A stretch of DNA of 64,000 nucleotides, from contig NZ_FQXV01000017.1 of assembly GCF_900130065.1 (NCBI RefSeq), positions 1 through 64,000 of the forward strand. Direction: 5' to 3'. A model generated the notes under the pieces. It had not been told where the DNA came from, ran no database searches, and saw only the letters and a list, made by a program, of their open reading frames with translations. Below, piece by piece: positions 7,722 to 15,869 of this stretch. The number at the start of each line of letters is the position of its first letter. Positions within the stretch are counted from its first letter, which is position 1. The stretch comes from Sporobacter termitidis DSM 10068. GTDB lineage: Bacteria > Bacillota > Clostridia > Oscillospirales > Oscillospiraceae. The position numbers were made by a program, and so were the translations under genes.

Positions 7722-7725
7722 AAAA

Positions 7726-7799
7726 TGGAGACTAATGGGCTCGAACCATCGACCTCCTGCGTGTGAAGCAGGCGCTCTAACCAGCTGAGCTAAGCCTCC
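7726..7799 (-). tRNA. tRNA-Val (anticodon CAC)
   Basis: Read on the minus strand, acceptor arms GGAGGCT and AGTCTCC pair fully, the D arm is GCTC..GAGC, and the anticodon loop TTCACAC gives CAC. The T loop is TTCGAGC. CCA is not encoded. Its 3' end faces the prophage, so it is the natural candidate attachment site. Confidence 0.93.
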
Positions 7800-7824
7800 A
7801 AACGCGAAAATAATAAAGGTTAAA

Positions 7825-7896
7825 TGACCCGTACGAGAATCGAACTCGTGTTACCGCCGTGAAAGGGCGGTGTCTTAACCGCTTGACCAACGGGCC
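7825..7896 (-). tRNA. tRNA-Glu (anticodon TTC)
   Basis: Acceptor arms GGCCCGT and ACGGGTC pair (one G-T), the anticodon stem is CCGCC/GGCGG with loop CTTTCAC giving TTC, and the T loop is TTCGATT. CCA is not encoded. Second gene of the minus-strand tRNA cluster. Confidence 0.95.
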
Positions 7897-8056
7897 CTGG
7901 ATGCGGACATTTTCTGCGGAAAATGTGTCGCCTGCGGCTCCGGCCGCATCTTCCAAGGGAAACCAGTTTCCCCTGGATACGAGCCTGGCGGCTCGATACC
8001 CCTTCCGCTCTCCGAGGGGCAGGGAACGATAATGACGAAGGTTGCCTGGATTTTTA

Positions 8057-8081
8057 CGGGGACGGAGGTTATCCGTCCCCG
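8057..8081 (-). terminator. Hairpin between tRNA genes
   Basis: CGGGGACGG pairs with CCGTCCCCG, followed on the minus strand by TAAAAAT. It lies just after tRNA-Met and may be a processing or attenuating structure. The 187-base spacer to tRNA-Glu holds no other recognisable feature. Confidence 0.45.
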
Positions 8082-8083
8082 TT

Positions 8084-8160
8084 TGGTGGCGGTAACTGGA
8101 CTTGAACCAGTGACACCACGGGTATGAACCGAGTGCTCTAGCCAACTGAGCTATACCGCC
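8084..8160 (-). tRNA. tRNA-Met (anticodon CAT)
   Basis: Minus strand: acceptor arms GGCGGTA and TACCGCC pair fully, with A73 and an encoded CCA. The anticodon loop TTCATAC gives CAT. The anticodon stem has one T-T mismatch. CAT could also be tRNA-Ile2 read by lysidine, but the body matches elongator Met. Confidence 0.93.
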
Positions 8161-8184
8161 ATATCTCACTGACAGGCAACGGTT

Positions 8185-8213
8185 ATTATACTTTATGATT
8201 TATTTATTGTCAA
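8185..8213 (-). promoter_or_regulatory. Promoter of the tRNA cluster
   Basis: On the minus strand TTGACA and TATAAT are both perfect consensus with a 17-base spacer, 25 bases before tRNA-Met. It drives the Met-Glu-Val tRNA operon. Confidence 0.85.
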
Positions 8214-8225
8214 CAGTGTTTTTGA

Positions 8226-8254
8226 TTGTATAAACTGAATTATTAGTGTATAGT
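8226..8254 (+). promoter_or_regulatory. Likely promoter for ddl-murF
   Basis: TTGTAT, 17 bases, TATAGT, about 60 bases before the ddl start and divergent from the tRNA promoter. Confidence 0.5.
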
Positions 8255-8317
8255 AAAATGCAGTGTCCGGGCGGCTGGCATTTATTTCGCGCGCCTTGGC
8301 GCATGGGAGGTTATTGA

Positions 8318-9355
8318 TTGAACATCATAGTTTTATGCGGCGGGCTGTCCGCCGAGCGCGACGTGTCGATCACAAGCGGGACAATGGTGACGTCGGCGCT
8401 GCGCCGGCGGGGACATAAGGCGGTGCTTGTCGATCTTTATTTTGGCTATCCGCAGCATTATGACGATCCAAAGGGCATTTTTGACACGGTATATGACGAC
8501 GGCATCGCCGCCGTTGCTGAAACGGCCCCCGACCTGGAGGTCGTGAAGGCCAGCCGCAAGCAGTTTAACGACAGCCGCATGGGCGATAATATACTTGAGA
8601 TCTGCCGCGCCGCCGACATCGTCTTCATGGCGCTGCACGGAGAGGACGGGGAGGACGGAAAGGTCCAGGCCACCTTTGACATGGCGGGCATCAAATACAC
8701 GGGGAGCGGCCACCTGAGCAGCGCCGTGGCCATGAACAAGGAGGTCGCCAAAAAGCTCTTTGAGGTCGGCGGCGTCAAAACGCCCCGCGGCATAACGGTG
8801 AAAAAACAGGACCGGGACTATGAAAACGTGGGCTTTCCCTGCGTCGTCAAGCCGCGCTCCCGCGGCAGCTCCGTTGGCGTCTCCGTCGTGAAAACGCCGG
8901 AGGAGTACGGCGCGGCGCTTGAGCTGGCCTTTAAATATGAGGACGACGTCATCGTCGAGCAGTACATAAAAGGCCGCGAGTGCGACGTCGGCGTTCTTGC
9001 CGGAAAAGCGTTCCCTGTGATTGAGATCTGCCCAAAGTCGGGCTTCTACGATTATAAAAACAAATATCAGAGCGGCCTGACCGACGAGTACTGTCCGGCG
9101 GACCTGCCCGCGGAGGTCACCGAAAAGCTCCAGCGGACCGCCGAGCGGGTCTACGAGGTTTTAATGTTCGACGTTTACGGGCGCATGGATTTCATCGTCG
9201 ACGAGACCGGCGAGGTCTGGTGCCTGGAGGGGAACACGCTGCCGGGGCTCACGCCGACAAGCCTCCTGCCGCAGGAGGCGGCCGCCGACGGCATGTCCTA
9301 CGATGATCTGTGCGAGGCGATCATCGCCCATTCATTGAAAAAATACGGAGTGTAA
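8318..9355 (+). CDS. ddl: D-alanine--D-alanine ligase
   Basis: This ATP-grasp enzyme joins two D-alanines for peptidoglycan precursor synthesis in the cytoplasm. The 345-residue product starts at a TTG preceded by GGGAGG. Visible motifs: the N-terminal LCGGLSAERDVSITSG, LHGEDGEDG, PCVVKPRSRGSSVGVSVV (ATP-binding loop), VEQYIKGRECDVGVL, and the metal-binding MDFIVDETGEVWCLEGNTLPGLT. The omega-loop FYDYKNKY is that of D-Ala-D-Ala enzymes and not of D-Ala-D-Lac (VanA-type) ligases. It is 6 bases upstream of murF, the next step of the pathway. Confidence 0.96.
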   Translation: MNIIVLCGGLSAERDVSITSGTMVTSALRRRGHKAVLVDLYFGYPQHYDDPKGIFDTVYDDGIAAVAETAPDLEVVKASRKQFNDSRMGDNILEICRAADIVFMALHGEDGEDGKVQATFDMAGIKYTGSGHLSSAVAMNKEVAKKLFEVGGVKTPRGITVKKQDRDYENVGFPCVVKPRSRGSSVGVSVVKTPEEYGAALELAFKYEDDVIVEQYIKGRECDVGVLAGKAFPVIEICPKSGFYDYKNKYQSGLTDEYCPADLPAEVTEKLQRTAERVYEVLMFDVYGRMDFIVDETGEVWCLEGNTLPGLTPTSLLPQEAAADGMSYDDLCEAIIAHSLKKYGV

Positions 9356-9361
9356 ACCTTT

Positions 9362-10735
9362 ATGGGAATGAAACCGCTGACTCAGGAGACGATTGCCCGC
9401 GTCACGGGCGGCGAATATATAGGCGACGACGTTCTTAAAAGCGCCTGCATCACCGGCGTCGTGCGCGACAACCGGGAGGCCTTCGAGGGCTGCCTGTTTG
9501 TCTGCATCCGCGGCGAGCGGGTCGACGGGCACAGCTATGCGAATAAAGCCTTCGGCGCCGGCGCCTCCTGCTGTCTGGCGGAACAGGTACTGCCGGATGC
9601 GCGGGGGCCGTACGTCCTCGTGGAATCGACGCTGGCGGCGCTGAAAGCTCTCGGGGAGTATTACAGGAGTCTCTTCAATATCCCCGTCGTGGGCGTCACG
9701 GGCAGCGTCGGCAAGACGACGGCAAAGGAAATGGTCGCGGCCGTTTTGTCGCAGAAATTCAATGTCCTGAAAACGCCGGAGAACCTCAACAATGAAATCG
9801 GCGTACCGCTGACGCTCCTGTCCCTCCGGGAGGAGCACGAGGCCGCCGTCGTTGAAATGGGTATCAGCGATTTTGGGGAGATGCGCCGCCTGAGCAAAAT
9901 GGTGCGGCCCGATATCTGCCTGATGACGGCCATCGGCTACTGCCACCTGGAGCAGCTGGGGGACCTGAACGGCGTGCTCCGGGCAAAGAGCGAGGTTTTC
10001 GAGTACATGAAGCCCGACGGGCTGGCGGTGGTGAACGGCGACGACACGCTGCTGGCGTCCTTTGATCCCGGGATCAAAAAGCTTACCTTCGGTCTCGGGG
10101 AAAAAAACGATTTCCGGGCCGTTAACATCCATCCGCTCGGGACGACCGACGTCTCCTGCGACATTGTGAGCGGCAGCGGCTGCCTTGGCGTGCGGATACC
10201 CGCCTTTGGGAGCCATATGGTGCTCGGCGCGCTGCCCGCGGCGGCCATCGGCCGGCACCTGGGCCTCGGTGACGAGGATATCAGGCTCGGTCTGCTCAAT
10301 TATGCCCCTGTGGGCGGCCGCGCGAACATTGTCGATACCGGCTATATCACGCTCATCGATGACTGCTATAACGCCAACCCCAACTCCATGGCGGCGTCCG
10401 TCCGGTCACTGGCGACGCTGGAGGGCCGCAGGGTGGCGATCCTCGGCGATATGACGGAGCTGGGCTATGAGGCCGACGCGCTGCACCGCGCGCTCGGCAC
10501 GCTGGTGGCGAAGAGCGGCATTGACTGCCTCGTCTGCTGCGGCGCCAAGGCGGAGTTCATTTATAAGGGGCTCGTTTCCACAGGCGTGGAGATGGAGGCC
10601 TGGCACTTCCCAATGAAGGAGGCGCTCTTCGCCGTTTTGCCCTCACTCATTAAAAAGGGCGACAGCGTGCTGGTCAAAGCCTCCCATTCCATGCATTTCG
10701 AGGAGATCGCCGAGGAGCTCAAAAAGCTCAGCTGA
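9362..10735 (+). CDS. murF: UDP-N-acetylmuramoyl-tripeptide--D-alanyl-D-alanine ligase
   Basis: MurF adds the D-Ala-D-Ala dipeptide to UDP-MurNAc-tripeptide, the last cytoplasmic precursor step. The 457-residue product has the Mur ligase P-loop GVTGSVGKTTAKEM (about 115), NLNNEIGVPLTLL, VVEMGISDFGEM, and the C-terminal IDDCYNANPNSMAASV with AILGDMTELG. Length matches the family. It follows ddl by 6 bases, so substrate-making and substrate-using enzymes are co-expressed. The only ribosome binding signal is weak, which suggests coupling to ddl translation. Confidence 0.96.
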   Translation: MGMKPLTQETIARVTGGEYIGDDVLKSACITGVVRDNREAFEGCLFVCIRGERVDGHSYANKAFGAGASCCLAEQVLPDARGPYVLVESTLAALKALGEYYRSLFNIPVVGVTGSVGKTTAKEMVAAVLSQKFNVLKTPENLNNEIGVPLTLLSLREEHEAAVVEMGISDFGEMRRLSKMVRPDICLMTAIGYCHLEQLGDLNGVLRAKSEVFEYMKPDGLAVVNGDDTLLASFDPGIKKLTFGLGEKNDFRAVNIHPLGTTDVSCDIVSGSGCLGVRIPAFGSHMVLGALPAAAIGRHLGLGDEDIRLGLLNYAPVGGRANIVDTGYITLIDDCYNANPNSMAASVRSLATLEGRRVAILGDMTELGYEADALHRALGTLVAKSGIDCLVCCGAKAEFIYKGLVSTGVEMEAWHFPMKEALFAVLPSLIKKGDSVLVKASHSMHFEEIAEELKKLS

Positions 10736-10754
10736 GTTATTGTGGGGATTACTT

Positions 10755-11663
10755 ATGCGTCTGACATACAGCGCCGGGGAAAAAGACGCCGGGCGAAAGG
10801 TTTATATCGTCCTGCGGCGGGAGCTTATGATTTCCGACACGCTGACGCGCCGGCTTAAACGCGCCGGCGCGATCTTTGTGGACGGCGCGCCCGTCTTTAC
10901 CGACAGGCGCCTGACGCCAGGAGAGACGCTTTCTGTGGACGTCACAGCCGCGGAGCCACCCTGCGATATCGTGCCCGAAGAGGGCGGACTCGATATTCTG
11001 TACGAGGACGCGGGGCTCCTGGCGGTGAACAAGCCCTCAGGCCTGATCACACACCCGTCCCGCGCGCGGTACACGGGGACGTTGTCAAACTTCGTCGCCG
11101 GATATCTTGAGAGAACCTCGGGCGACGGCCGCTGCCACGCCGTCAACCGTCTGGACCGCGACACGTCGGGCGTGGTGCTGTTTGCGAAAAACAGCCACAT
11201 GAAAGCCAGGGCGGGCCAGGCGCTGGCCGGGGACGCGGAGAAGGAGTACGCCGCTCTGATAGCCGGCGTGATGGACAAGCCCGCCGGCACCATCGACCTG
11301 CCGATCCGGCGGCTGCGGGAAGGCGACATGCTGCGCGTCGCCGCGCCCGACGGCCAGCGCGCGGTCACGCATTATGAGACAACGGCGGTCACGGAAATAG
11401 ACGGCGATACGGTATCGTCGCTGCGCCTGCGGCTCGAGACGGGGCGGACCCATCAGATCCGCGTCCATTGTCTCGCGTTCGGACATCCGATCCTCGGCGA
11501 CCACCTGTATAATACGGCCTTTTCCCAAGATATCTCAGCCCGCCTCGGCCTCGCCGCTCAGGCGCTGCACGCCGAAAAGCTCTCTTTTACCGAACCCGTC
11601 TCCGGCCGTCGCCTTAAGCTGACAGCCCCCTTGCCGGATTACTTTAAAAGCTTTGTGAAGTAA
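10755..11663 (+). CDS. RluA-family pseudouridine synthase
   Basis: Converts specific uridines in rRNA to pseudouridine. From the ATG at 10755 (a TTG at 10740 is in frame) the product is 302 residues. It has an N-terminal S4 RNA-binding region (MISDTLTRRLKRAGAIFVDGAPV, TPGETLSVDV), then the catalytic block AVNRLDRDTSGVVLFAKN, where the D in RLDRDTSG is the catalytic aspartate, and the late motif LETGRTHQIRVH...HPILGDHLYN. The usual first H of HRLD is N here. It is probably in one operon with ddl and murF. The exact rRNA target (RluD- or RluC-like) cannot be told. Confidence 0.9.
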   Translation: MRLTYSAGEKDAGRKVYIVLRRELMISDTLTRRLKRAGAIFVDGAPVFTDRRLTPGETLSVDVTAAEPPCDIVPEEGGLDILYEDAGLLAVNKPSGLITHPSRARYTGTLSNFVAGYLERTSGDGRCHAVNRLDRDTSGVVLFAKNSHMKARAGQALAGDAEKEYAALIAGVMDKPAGTIDLPIRRLREGDMLRVAAPDGQRAVTHYETTAVTEIDGDTVSSLRLRLETGRTHQIRVHCLAFGHPILGDHLYNTAFSQDISARLGLAAQALHAEKLSFTEPVSGRRLKLTAPLPDYFKSFVK

Positions 11664-11777
11664 CGCTCATGGATAAATTGAATTATTATTCAAGATATTA
11701 AAAGCCCAGGCGCGCCCGACAATTTTGCTGGCCGGCGCCTCAAGTAAAAAATAAGTCGCCAACCAGAATTTAAAGGC

Positions 11778-11806
11778 TTGACATAATCTATAAGGGATTA
11801 TATAAT
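11778..11806 (+). promoter_or_regulatory. Promoter of tRNA-Thr
   Basis: Perfect TTGACA and TATAAT with a 17-base spacer, 38 bases before the tRNA. Confidence 0.9.
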
Positions 11807-11844
11807 GCTTAAGCGTCGTATCCGCCCCGGCAAAAATTGAAAAC

Positions 11845-11921
<77 letters not shown>

Positions 11922-11925
11922 AAAA

Positions 11926-11975
11926 CCCTGTGTTTGCAGTGCTCCAATCGAGCGTAAGCACAGGGATTTTCTTTT
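11926..11975 (+). terminator. Terminator after tRNA-Thr (island side)
   Basis: CCCTGTG...GC and GC...CACAGGG stem with ATTTTCTTTT tail. A second T-followed inverted repeat (AGCGGTTT...AAACCGCT) lies near 12023-12062. Nothing else is recognisable in 11976-12295. Confidence 0.65.
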
Positions 11976-12295
11976 CCGAAATAAACTCGAAACGGGCAGA
12001 AAACCACTAAAAATCCAGCAATGGAGCGGTTTTTACATCTTGCGGGTTGAAACCGCTCTTTGCTTTTGTTATTTTTCAGTCAGGACATTTAATGCTTGCT
12101 CTTGTTGCTAAACCCGCATATGTAACCATCCTCTTTTAAAAGCCTGCTAAGAATTTTGTTAATAAATTATCAACGGTGCTTATGCTGCACCTACTGCACT
12201 ATGCGTATGGTGTGTAATTTTGCGGCCAAATTTCTGCCGAAGACGATGTATTTATGCCTCGGCAGTCTCTCATAGAACAAAATATTTGCCGATTT

Positions 12296-12535
12296 TCATG
12301 AGCCACGTTCAGATTTTACATAGAAATCGTCTTGGAGCTTCTGCATCATTTGCTTTTTTTCAGAATCAAGGACTTCATTATAGTGCTCCAGCATTACCGG
12401 TATGGAATGCCTAATACCTTGTTCCAGGATGATAGTGGGTGCAATGCCCCTATCCAACGCTTCTCGTATAAGTCCTTCAGCAGCATTAATTTTCCCATTC
12501 TCGATGGCATTAATAATTAGTTCGATTATTAACAT
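12296..12535 (-). pseudogene. Truncated corrinoid-protein N-terminal domain
   Basis: A 79-residue product with start at 12535 preceded by AGGAGA. The segment IINAIENGKINAAEGLIREALDRGIAPTIILEQGI resembles the helical B12-binding-2 cap domain of methyltransferase corrinoid proteins (pattern ai-eGd...v..lt.eAl..Gi.p..ii.eGl). Those proteins are about 210 residues and continue into a DxHxxG cobalamin-binding Rossmann domain, which is missing; the end (KLQDDFYVKSERGS) looks unrelated. I read it as a truncated gene. The family match is by eye and moderate. It lies about 4.5 kb before the cobalamin-type cassette of the same island. Confidence 0.45.
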
Positions 12536-12905
12536 ATATTTTCATCTCCTACATCTTCGTCCTATTTTTCAAATATTTAAGAGTTGTAAGGCTACCAGTT
12601 TAAGGTTTACCAACTTGTTAACTACGATTAAGTTATGTCATGATTCCAGCGCTGACATTTATCAGAATGCAGTTTTAAAGATGGGTCCGTATTACAAACC
12701 AGTTAAACCTGAGAGAGTTTATCGTACCATTTACAGATGAGCCAAAAGAAGACGTAAGCTTTAGCTGAAAGAATCGAGCGAATCGATCTCTTTTTAAAAT
12801 TGAAAATAGAAATAATCAGGCATTTTTAGTTTATGCAGCGCCAAAAATAATTGACTCCAATATATATGTTGTCGAAATACTAAAAAATATTTCTGGTTAT
12901 ATAGA
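12536..12905. other. No supported gene
   Basis: A+T-rich island sequence. A 112-residue frame on the plus strand (12402-12740) overlaps the corrinoid fragment and shows no family features. Probably decayed DNA. Confidence 0.4.
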
Positions 12906-13088
12906 CAAATAAAGAACTTATCAGTTGTTATGAGTAAGGTCGTGCAGAACAATGCCGCTACGTCTGAAGAAAGCGCTGCGGCCAGCGTGGAATTATTCGG
13001 CCAGACCGAACAGCTCAATGAAATGATCAATACGTTTAAGGTAAAAAGAGATATTAGGACTTCAATAAAAAAAGTCGCAAGTACTTAA
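12906..13088 (+). pseudogene. C-terminal remnant of a methyl-accepting chemotaxis protein
   Basis: In frame from about 12906 the translation reads INKELISVVMSKVVQNNAAT followed by SEESAAASVELFGQTEQLNEMINTFKV and stops at 13088. This is the methylation-helix end of a chemoreceptor (canonical QNNAATSEESAAASEELSGQA). Everything upstream, including signalling tip, membrane segments and sensor, is absent. The intact receptor at 51771-53156 has a related but different C-terminus, so this is not a recent copy of it. Confidence 0.8.
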
Positions 13089-13202
13089 AAATGAAGCAGT
13101 AAAAAAAACTAAAGCCCCAAGCCACGATAGCATTTCTTTAAGCAATGGGGGTTTCGGTACGTATTAGTTTATAACTGGTCATTTATGAAAGTAAGCATAA
13201 AA

Positions 13203-13238
13203 TCAAACCGGCTTCCGCGAAAGGAAGCCGGTTGATTT
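13203..13238. terminator. Hairpin terminator
   Basis: AACCGGCTTCC and GGAAGCCGGTT form an 11-bp stem with flanking A and T runs. Downstream of the chemoreceptor remnant. No gene is supported in 13089-13577. Confidence 0.6.
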
Positions 13239-13496
13239 AATACGGTCGCCCCATTGCTGGGGCCAAAATTGTATGTCGCGTCTGCTTCCTCGAATCCCAA
13301 AATAGTGATATAATTATGTCTGAAAACATACTCTATTGGAGATTAATAAAGCCAAGCAAATAATCATTGAACCTGTTAGGTCGGGAAAAAGCCGACTCTA
13401 TATTACACCTACTATTACCGTAAACTTCATCGGCACATTCTAAAGCGAAACGCATTAGGTCCTATGCGCTGAATACAAAGCGAATACAGTCCTCAA

Positions 13497-13533
13497 AACC
13501 GCGCTTGAAATATTGGGCGCGGTTGTTTTTTAT
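13497..13533 (+). terminator. Terminator-like hairpin
   Basis: AACCGCGC and GCGCGGTT stem followed by GTTTTTTAT, with no recognisable gene left upstream of it. Confidence 0.6.
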
Positions 13534-13538
13534 AAAAA

Positions 13539-13572
13539 GGAAAACACGCCGACAGTATTAGGCGTGTTTTCC
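13539..13572. terminator. Terminator of the DUF5050 gene
   Basis: GGAAAACACGCC and GGCGTGTTTTCC, perfect 12-bp arms, directly after the stop of the minus-strand gene at 13578. Confidence 0.7.
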
Positions 13573-13577
13573 TCGCT

Positions 13578-14342
13578 TTATTTTACCTCCTGCAATTCGC
13601 TCCCGTCTGTCTTTACCTTGTGCATATTAAATCCATTGCCCGTCAAGTAAATCCAGTCATTCAACACGTTCATATCAATAAAATTACTGCTGGGAAAGTC
13701 GCATAGCTTTGTCTTTTCCGTTCCGTCCGTCTTTATTTTGTATATCGCTGAGGTATTTGTAAAATAAATCCAGTCGCCTACTACGTTTATTTTCACAGCC
13801 TTAATGCCGTCCGCTATGCGCTCGTTATTTGCGCCGTCTAAATCCATGCTGTATATCTGCGCTCCATCTCCGTATACATAGTAAATTTTATCGTTTACTA
13901 TGTTGGTAGAAGATACTTGAAAATCTGCTATCTTTGTATTTTCCGTTCCATCTGTCCGTATTCTATAAGTTTTCCAAGCGTTGTCTTCGCTTTTGCTGTA
14001 ATATATCCAGCCGTCATATACAGTAAGTCCACTGGTCAATGCGCTTAATTGTTGTAGTTGTTCCACTTCGCCGCTGTCTACGTTAATCCTATATATTACT
14101 TTTGTGCGGTCGTTGTTATTAACTCTGCAATAAATATAATTATCAACAACCACCATTGTATCTACCATGCTCAAATTTTGCGTTGTGTAGCCCTGCATAA
14201 AGCCACTTTGCGTATCCGCTGAAGTAATCAGCGTGTTTTCCGTTCCGTCCTTACGCACTTTGTATATTAGTCCGTCAGGGTTGCGTCGGTGGACAGCCAG
14301 CCTCTTGAAGCTCTTTATCAGCATTAACCTCAGCTGTTTCAA
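13578..14342 (-). CDS. DUF5050-type beta-propeller protein, probably 5'-truncated
   Basis: The 254-residue product is built of repeated blades with the DUF5050 pattern: YKVRKDGTENT, DGWIYYSKSEDN...YRIRTDGTENTKI, DKIYYVYGDG...YSMDLDGANN, DWIYFTNTSAIYKIKTDGTEKTKL, DWIYLTGNGFNMHKVKTDGSELQEV. Such domains are normally secreted behind a signal peptide. Here the first 20 residues (MKQLRLMLIKSFKRLAVHRR) are basic and unlike a leader, and the start would be a TTG, so the original N-terminus has probably been lost. Ligand unknown. Confidence 0.75.
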   Translation of the reverse strand: MKQLRLMLIKSFKRLAVHRRNPDGLIYKVRKDGTENTLITSADTQSGFMQGYTTQNLSMVDTMVVVDNYIYCRVNNNDRTKVIYRINVDSGEVEQLQQLSALTSGLTVYDGWIYYSKSEDNAWKTYRIRTDGTENTKIADFQVSSTNIVNDKIYYVYGDGAQIYSMDLDGANNERIADGIKAVKINVVGDWIYFTNTSAIYKIKTDGTEKTKLCDFPSSNFIDMNVLNDWIYLTGNGFNMHKVKTDGSELQEVK

Positions 14343-14497
14343 TGTCCTTTTTGAACATGCAACGAATACGAAAGTGGAACAAGTGGAGCGAAGAGTAAAA
14401 AGAAATTCTAATTAAGCTGCGCGTTTTACCTGTGTCAGTATTACACATATATCACTTTTAATGAAAAAATCGCGCCCTATATAAGAGCGCGACTTTA

Positions 14498-14731
14498 TTA
14501 TGCTATTTCACTATTTGGTTTCTTGATAAGCTTTGCGACCTCATCAACGGATAATCCAGATTCGTTTAAAATCTTATTGAGGTTTCGGAGGTCGTTCTGC
14601 TCCTGTTCTTTTTGTAAGAAAACGAGCTGTGATTTCAGTGTCTTGATCTTTGATTCGTACTCAGTAATCTTAGTGTTAATTAAACTTATTTCTTCGCCGA
14701 TGTTTCTTTCCCTTTTTACTCCTCGTGGCAT
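14498..14731 (-). CDS. Small coiled-coil protein
   Basis: A 77-residue protein with a perfect AGGAGG ribosome binding site 7 bases before ATG. Residues 12-50 (ISLINTKITEYESKIKTLKSQLVFLQKEQEQNDL) form a clear coiled coil; the C-terminus (LNESGLSVDEVAKLI) resembles a short HTH-like helix pair. The N-terminus MPRGVKRER is basic. Small proteins of this shape occur widely in clostridial mobile regions. Function unknown. Confidence 0.6.
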   Translation of the reverse strand: MPRGVKRERNIGEEISLINTKITEYESKIKTLKSQLVFLQKEQEQNDLRNLNKILNESGLSVDEVAKLIKKPNSEIA

Positions 14732-15111
14732 AATAATCCTCCTTTGCTATAATGCAATTATTACCATAATTTATCTAATAATACAGGAACCATACTTAAA
14801 AGGATGACTGATTCTGTCGAATAGCACGAGCACAACTTCTCTTAAGGGAGTAATACACTGGCTAGATGGCCGCTTAATAGACTAATCCCACTTGTCTGCC
14901 GTCTTAAAACCGTAGATCATAAGCCTGCGTTCCGAATATGGTTCTCAGCAAGGCTCACATCAGAATCGCACATTATTAAAGAAGCTGCTGACGCCGGGGA
15001 CATGCCCGTAAAAAGGACTTACCGAAATTTGCTAAGTTTCTACCAAAAACACACTAAAAATGTTATAATATTCTCTATAATAGGACTTGAGACTACAAAG
15101 ACAATGCATCA
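14732..15111. other. No supported gene
   Basis: A+T-rich intergenic sequence in the island without an open frame of note or a convincing structure. Confidence 0.4.
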
Positions 15112-15132
15112 ATGAATGGGGTGCAGACTTAC

Positions 15133-15820
15133 ATGTGCTTGGAAGAACAAATAACTGAGTTAATTAAGAGTATCGGAGATGACCTGAATAATAAGGTCTT
15201 TATTAGAATTAATGATTATCTAGAAGCACATCCTGATAGGCGAAATTCTCTCAATCCGGCATTTCCTTATCCGCAAAAGATTAGAGTTGGTGTACTAACT
15301 AATAGAGCTAATTAGTTTAGATAAAACAAGTGAAGTTCAGATAACGGATTTTTTAGAGATGAATCCAGAAATAATGCAGTATGCTTTTGGTACTAACCGT
15401 CTAAACCCACAAATTCTGCTAGAATGGCAATATAAAACGGATATGCACGATTTGAAGCCTGACTTTATGCCGGAACGCATGGATGGATTTTGTGATATAT
15501 TTGAATTTAAAAAACCTCATCTGAAATCTAAGAGCCTTGTTGGTTCAAAAGAAAGGCAACAGCCCTCCCATGAAATAGATGCCGCTATTGCACAATTAAA
15601 TCGTTATGATGAATGGTGCTCGCAATATGTTAATATAGATTGGCTAGAAAAAAACAAAGGAGTTAAAGTGCTTCATCCACAGAAATACCTAATCATGGGG
15701 CATAGCCAAGATTTTACATCTGAACAACGAAGATTGTTGCGTGAGCAAAGAAATGTAACCATACTCGCTTATGATGAGTTCATTGAAATGGCTCGGTTTC
15801 AAATATATCGTTATAGGTAG
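15133..15820 (+). pseudogene. Shedu-like (DUF4263) nuclease, frameshifted
   Basis: Two frames make one protein. The first (from about 15133, MCLEEQITELIKSIGDDL) stops at 15315. The second continues without a start as ELISLDKTSEVQITDFLEMN, then PEIMQYAFG. The frame must change between about 15297 and 15313. The C-terminal 150 residues show a DUF4263/Shedu-type nuclease pattern: LLEWQYKTDMHDLKPDFMPE, CDIFEFKKPHL (D and E-x-K of a PD-(D/E)xK fold), then QLNRYDEWCSQY. Shedu proteins are single-gene anti-phage nucleases. About 230 residues in total is short for the family. Probably inactive unless frameshifting is programmed. Confidence 0.7.
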
Positions 15821-15869
15821 TCAATGTTGTTGAAAGTTGCGCATCAACCTTGGAATGGGGGACGCCACA

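Noticed and set aside
1-7725. Prophage integrase or repressor
   Set aside because: None of the frames here shows tyrosine or serine recombinase motifs or a CI-type repressor; they presumably lie left of the window.
7777-8169. 130-codon minus-strand frame starting MRYGGIAQLARALGS
   Set aside because: It is translated through tRNA-Met and tRNA-Glu; the IAQLARAL start is a classic tRNA artefact.
8318-9355. Vancomycin-resistance (D-Ala-D-Lac) ligase
   Set aside because: The omega-loop FYDYKNKY and coupling to murF indicate an ordinary D-Ala-D-Ala ligase.
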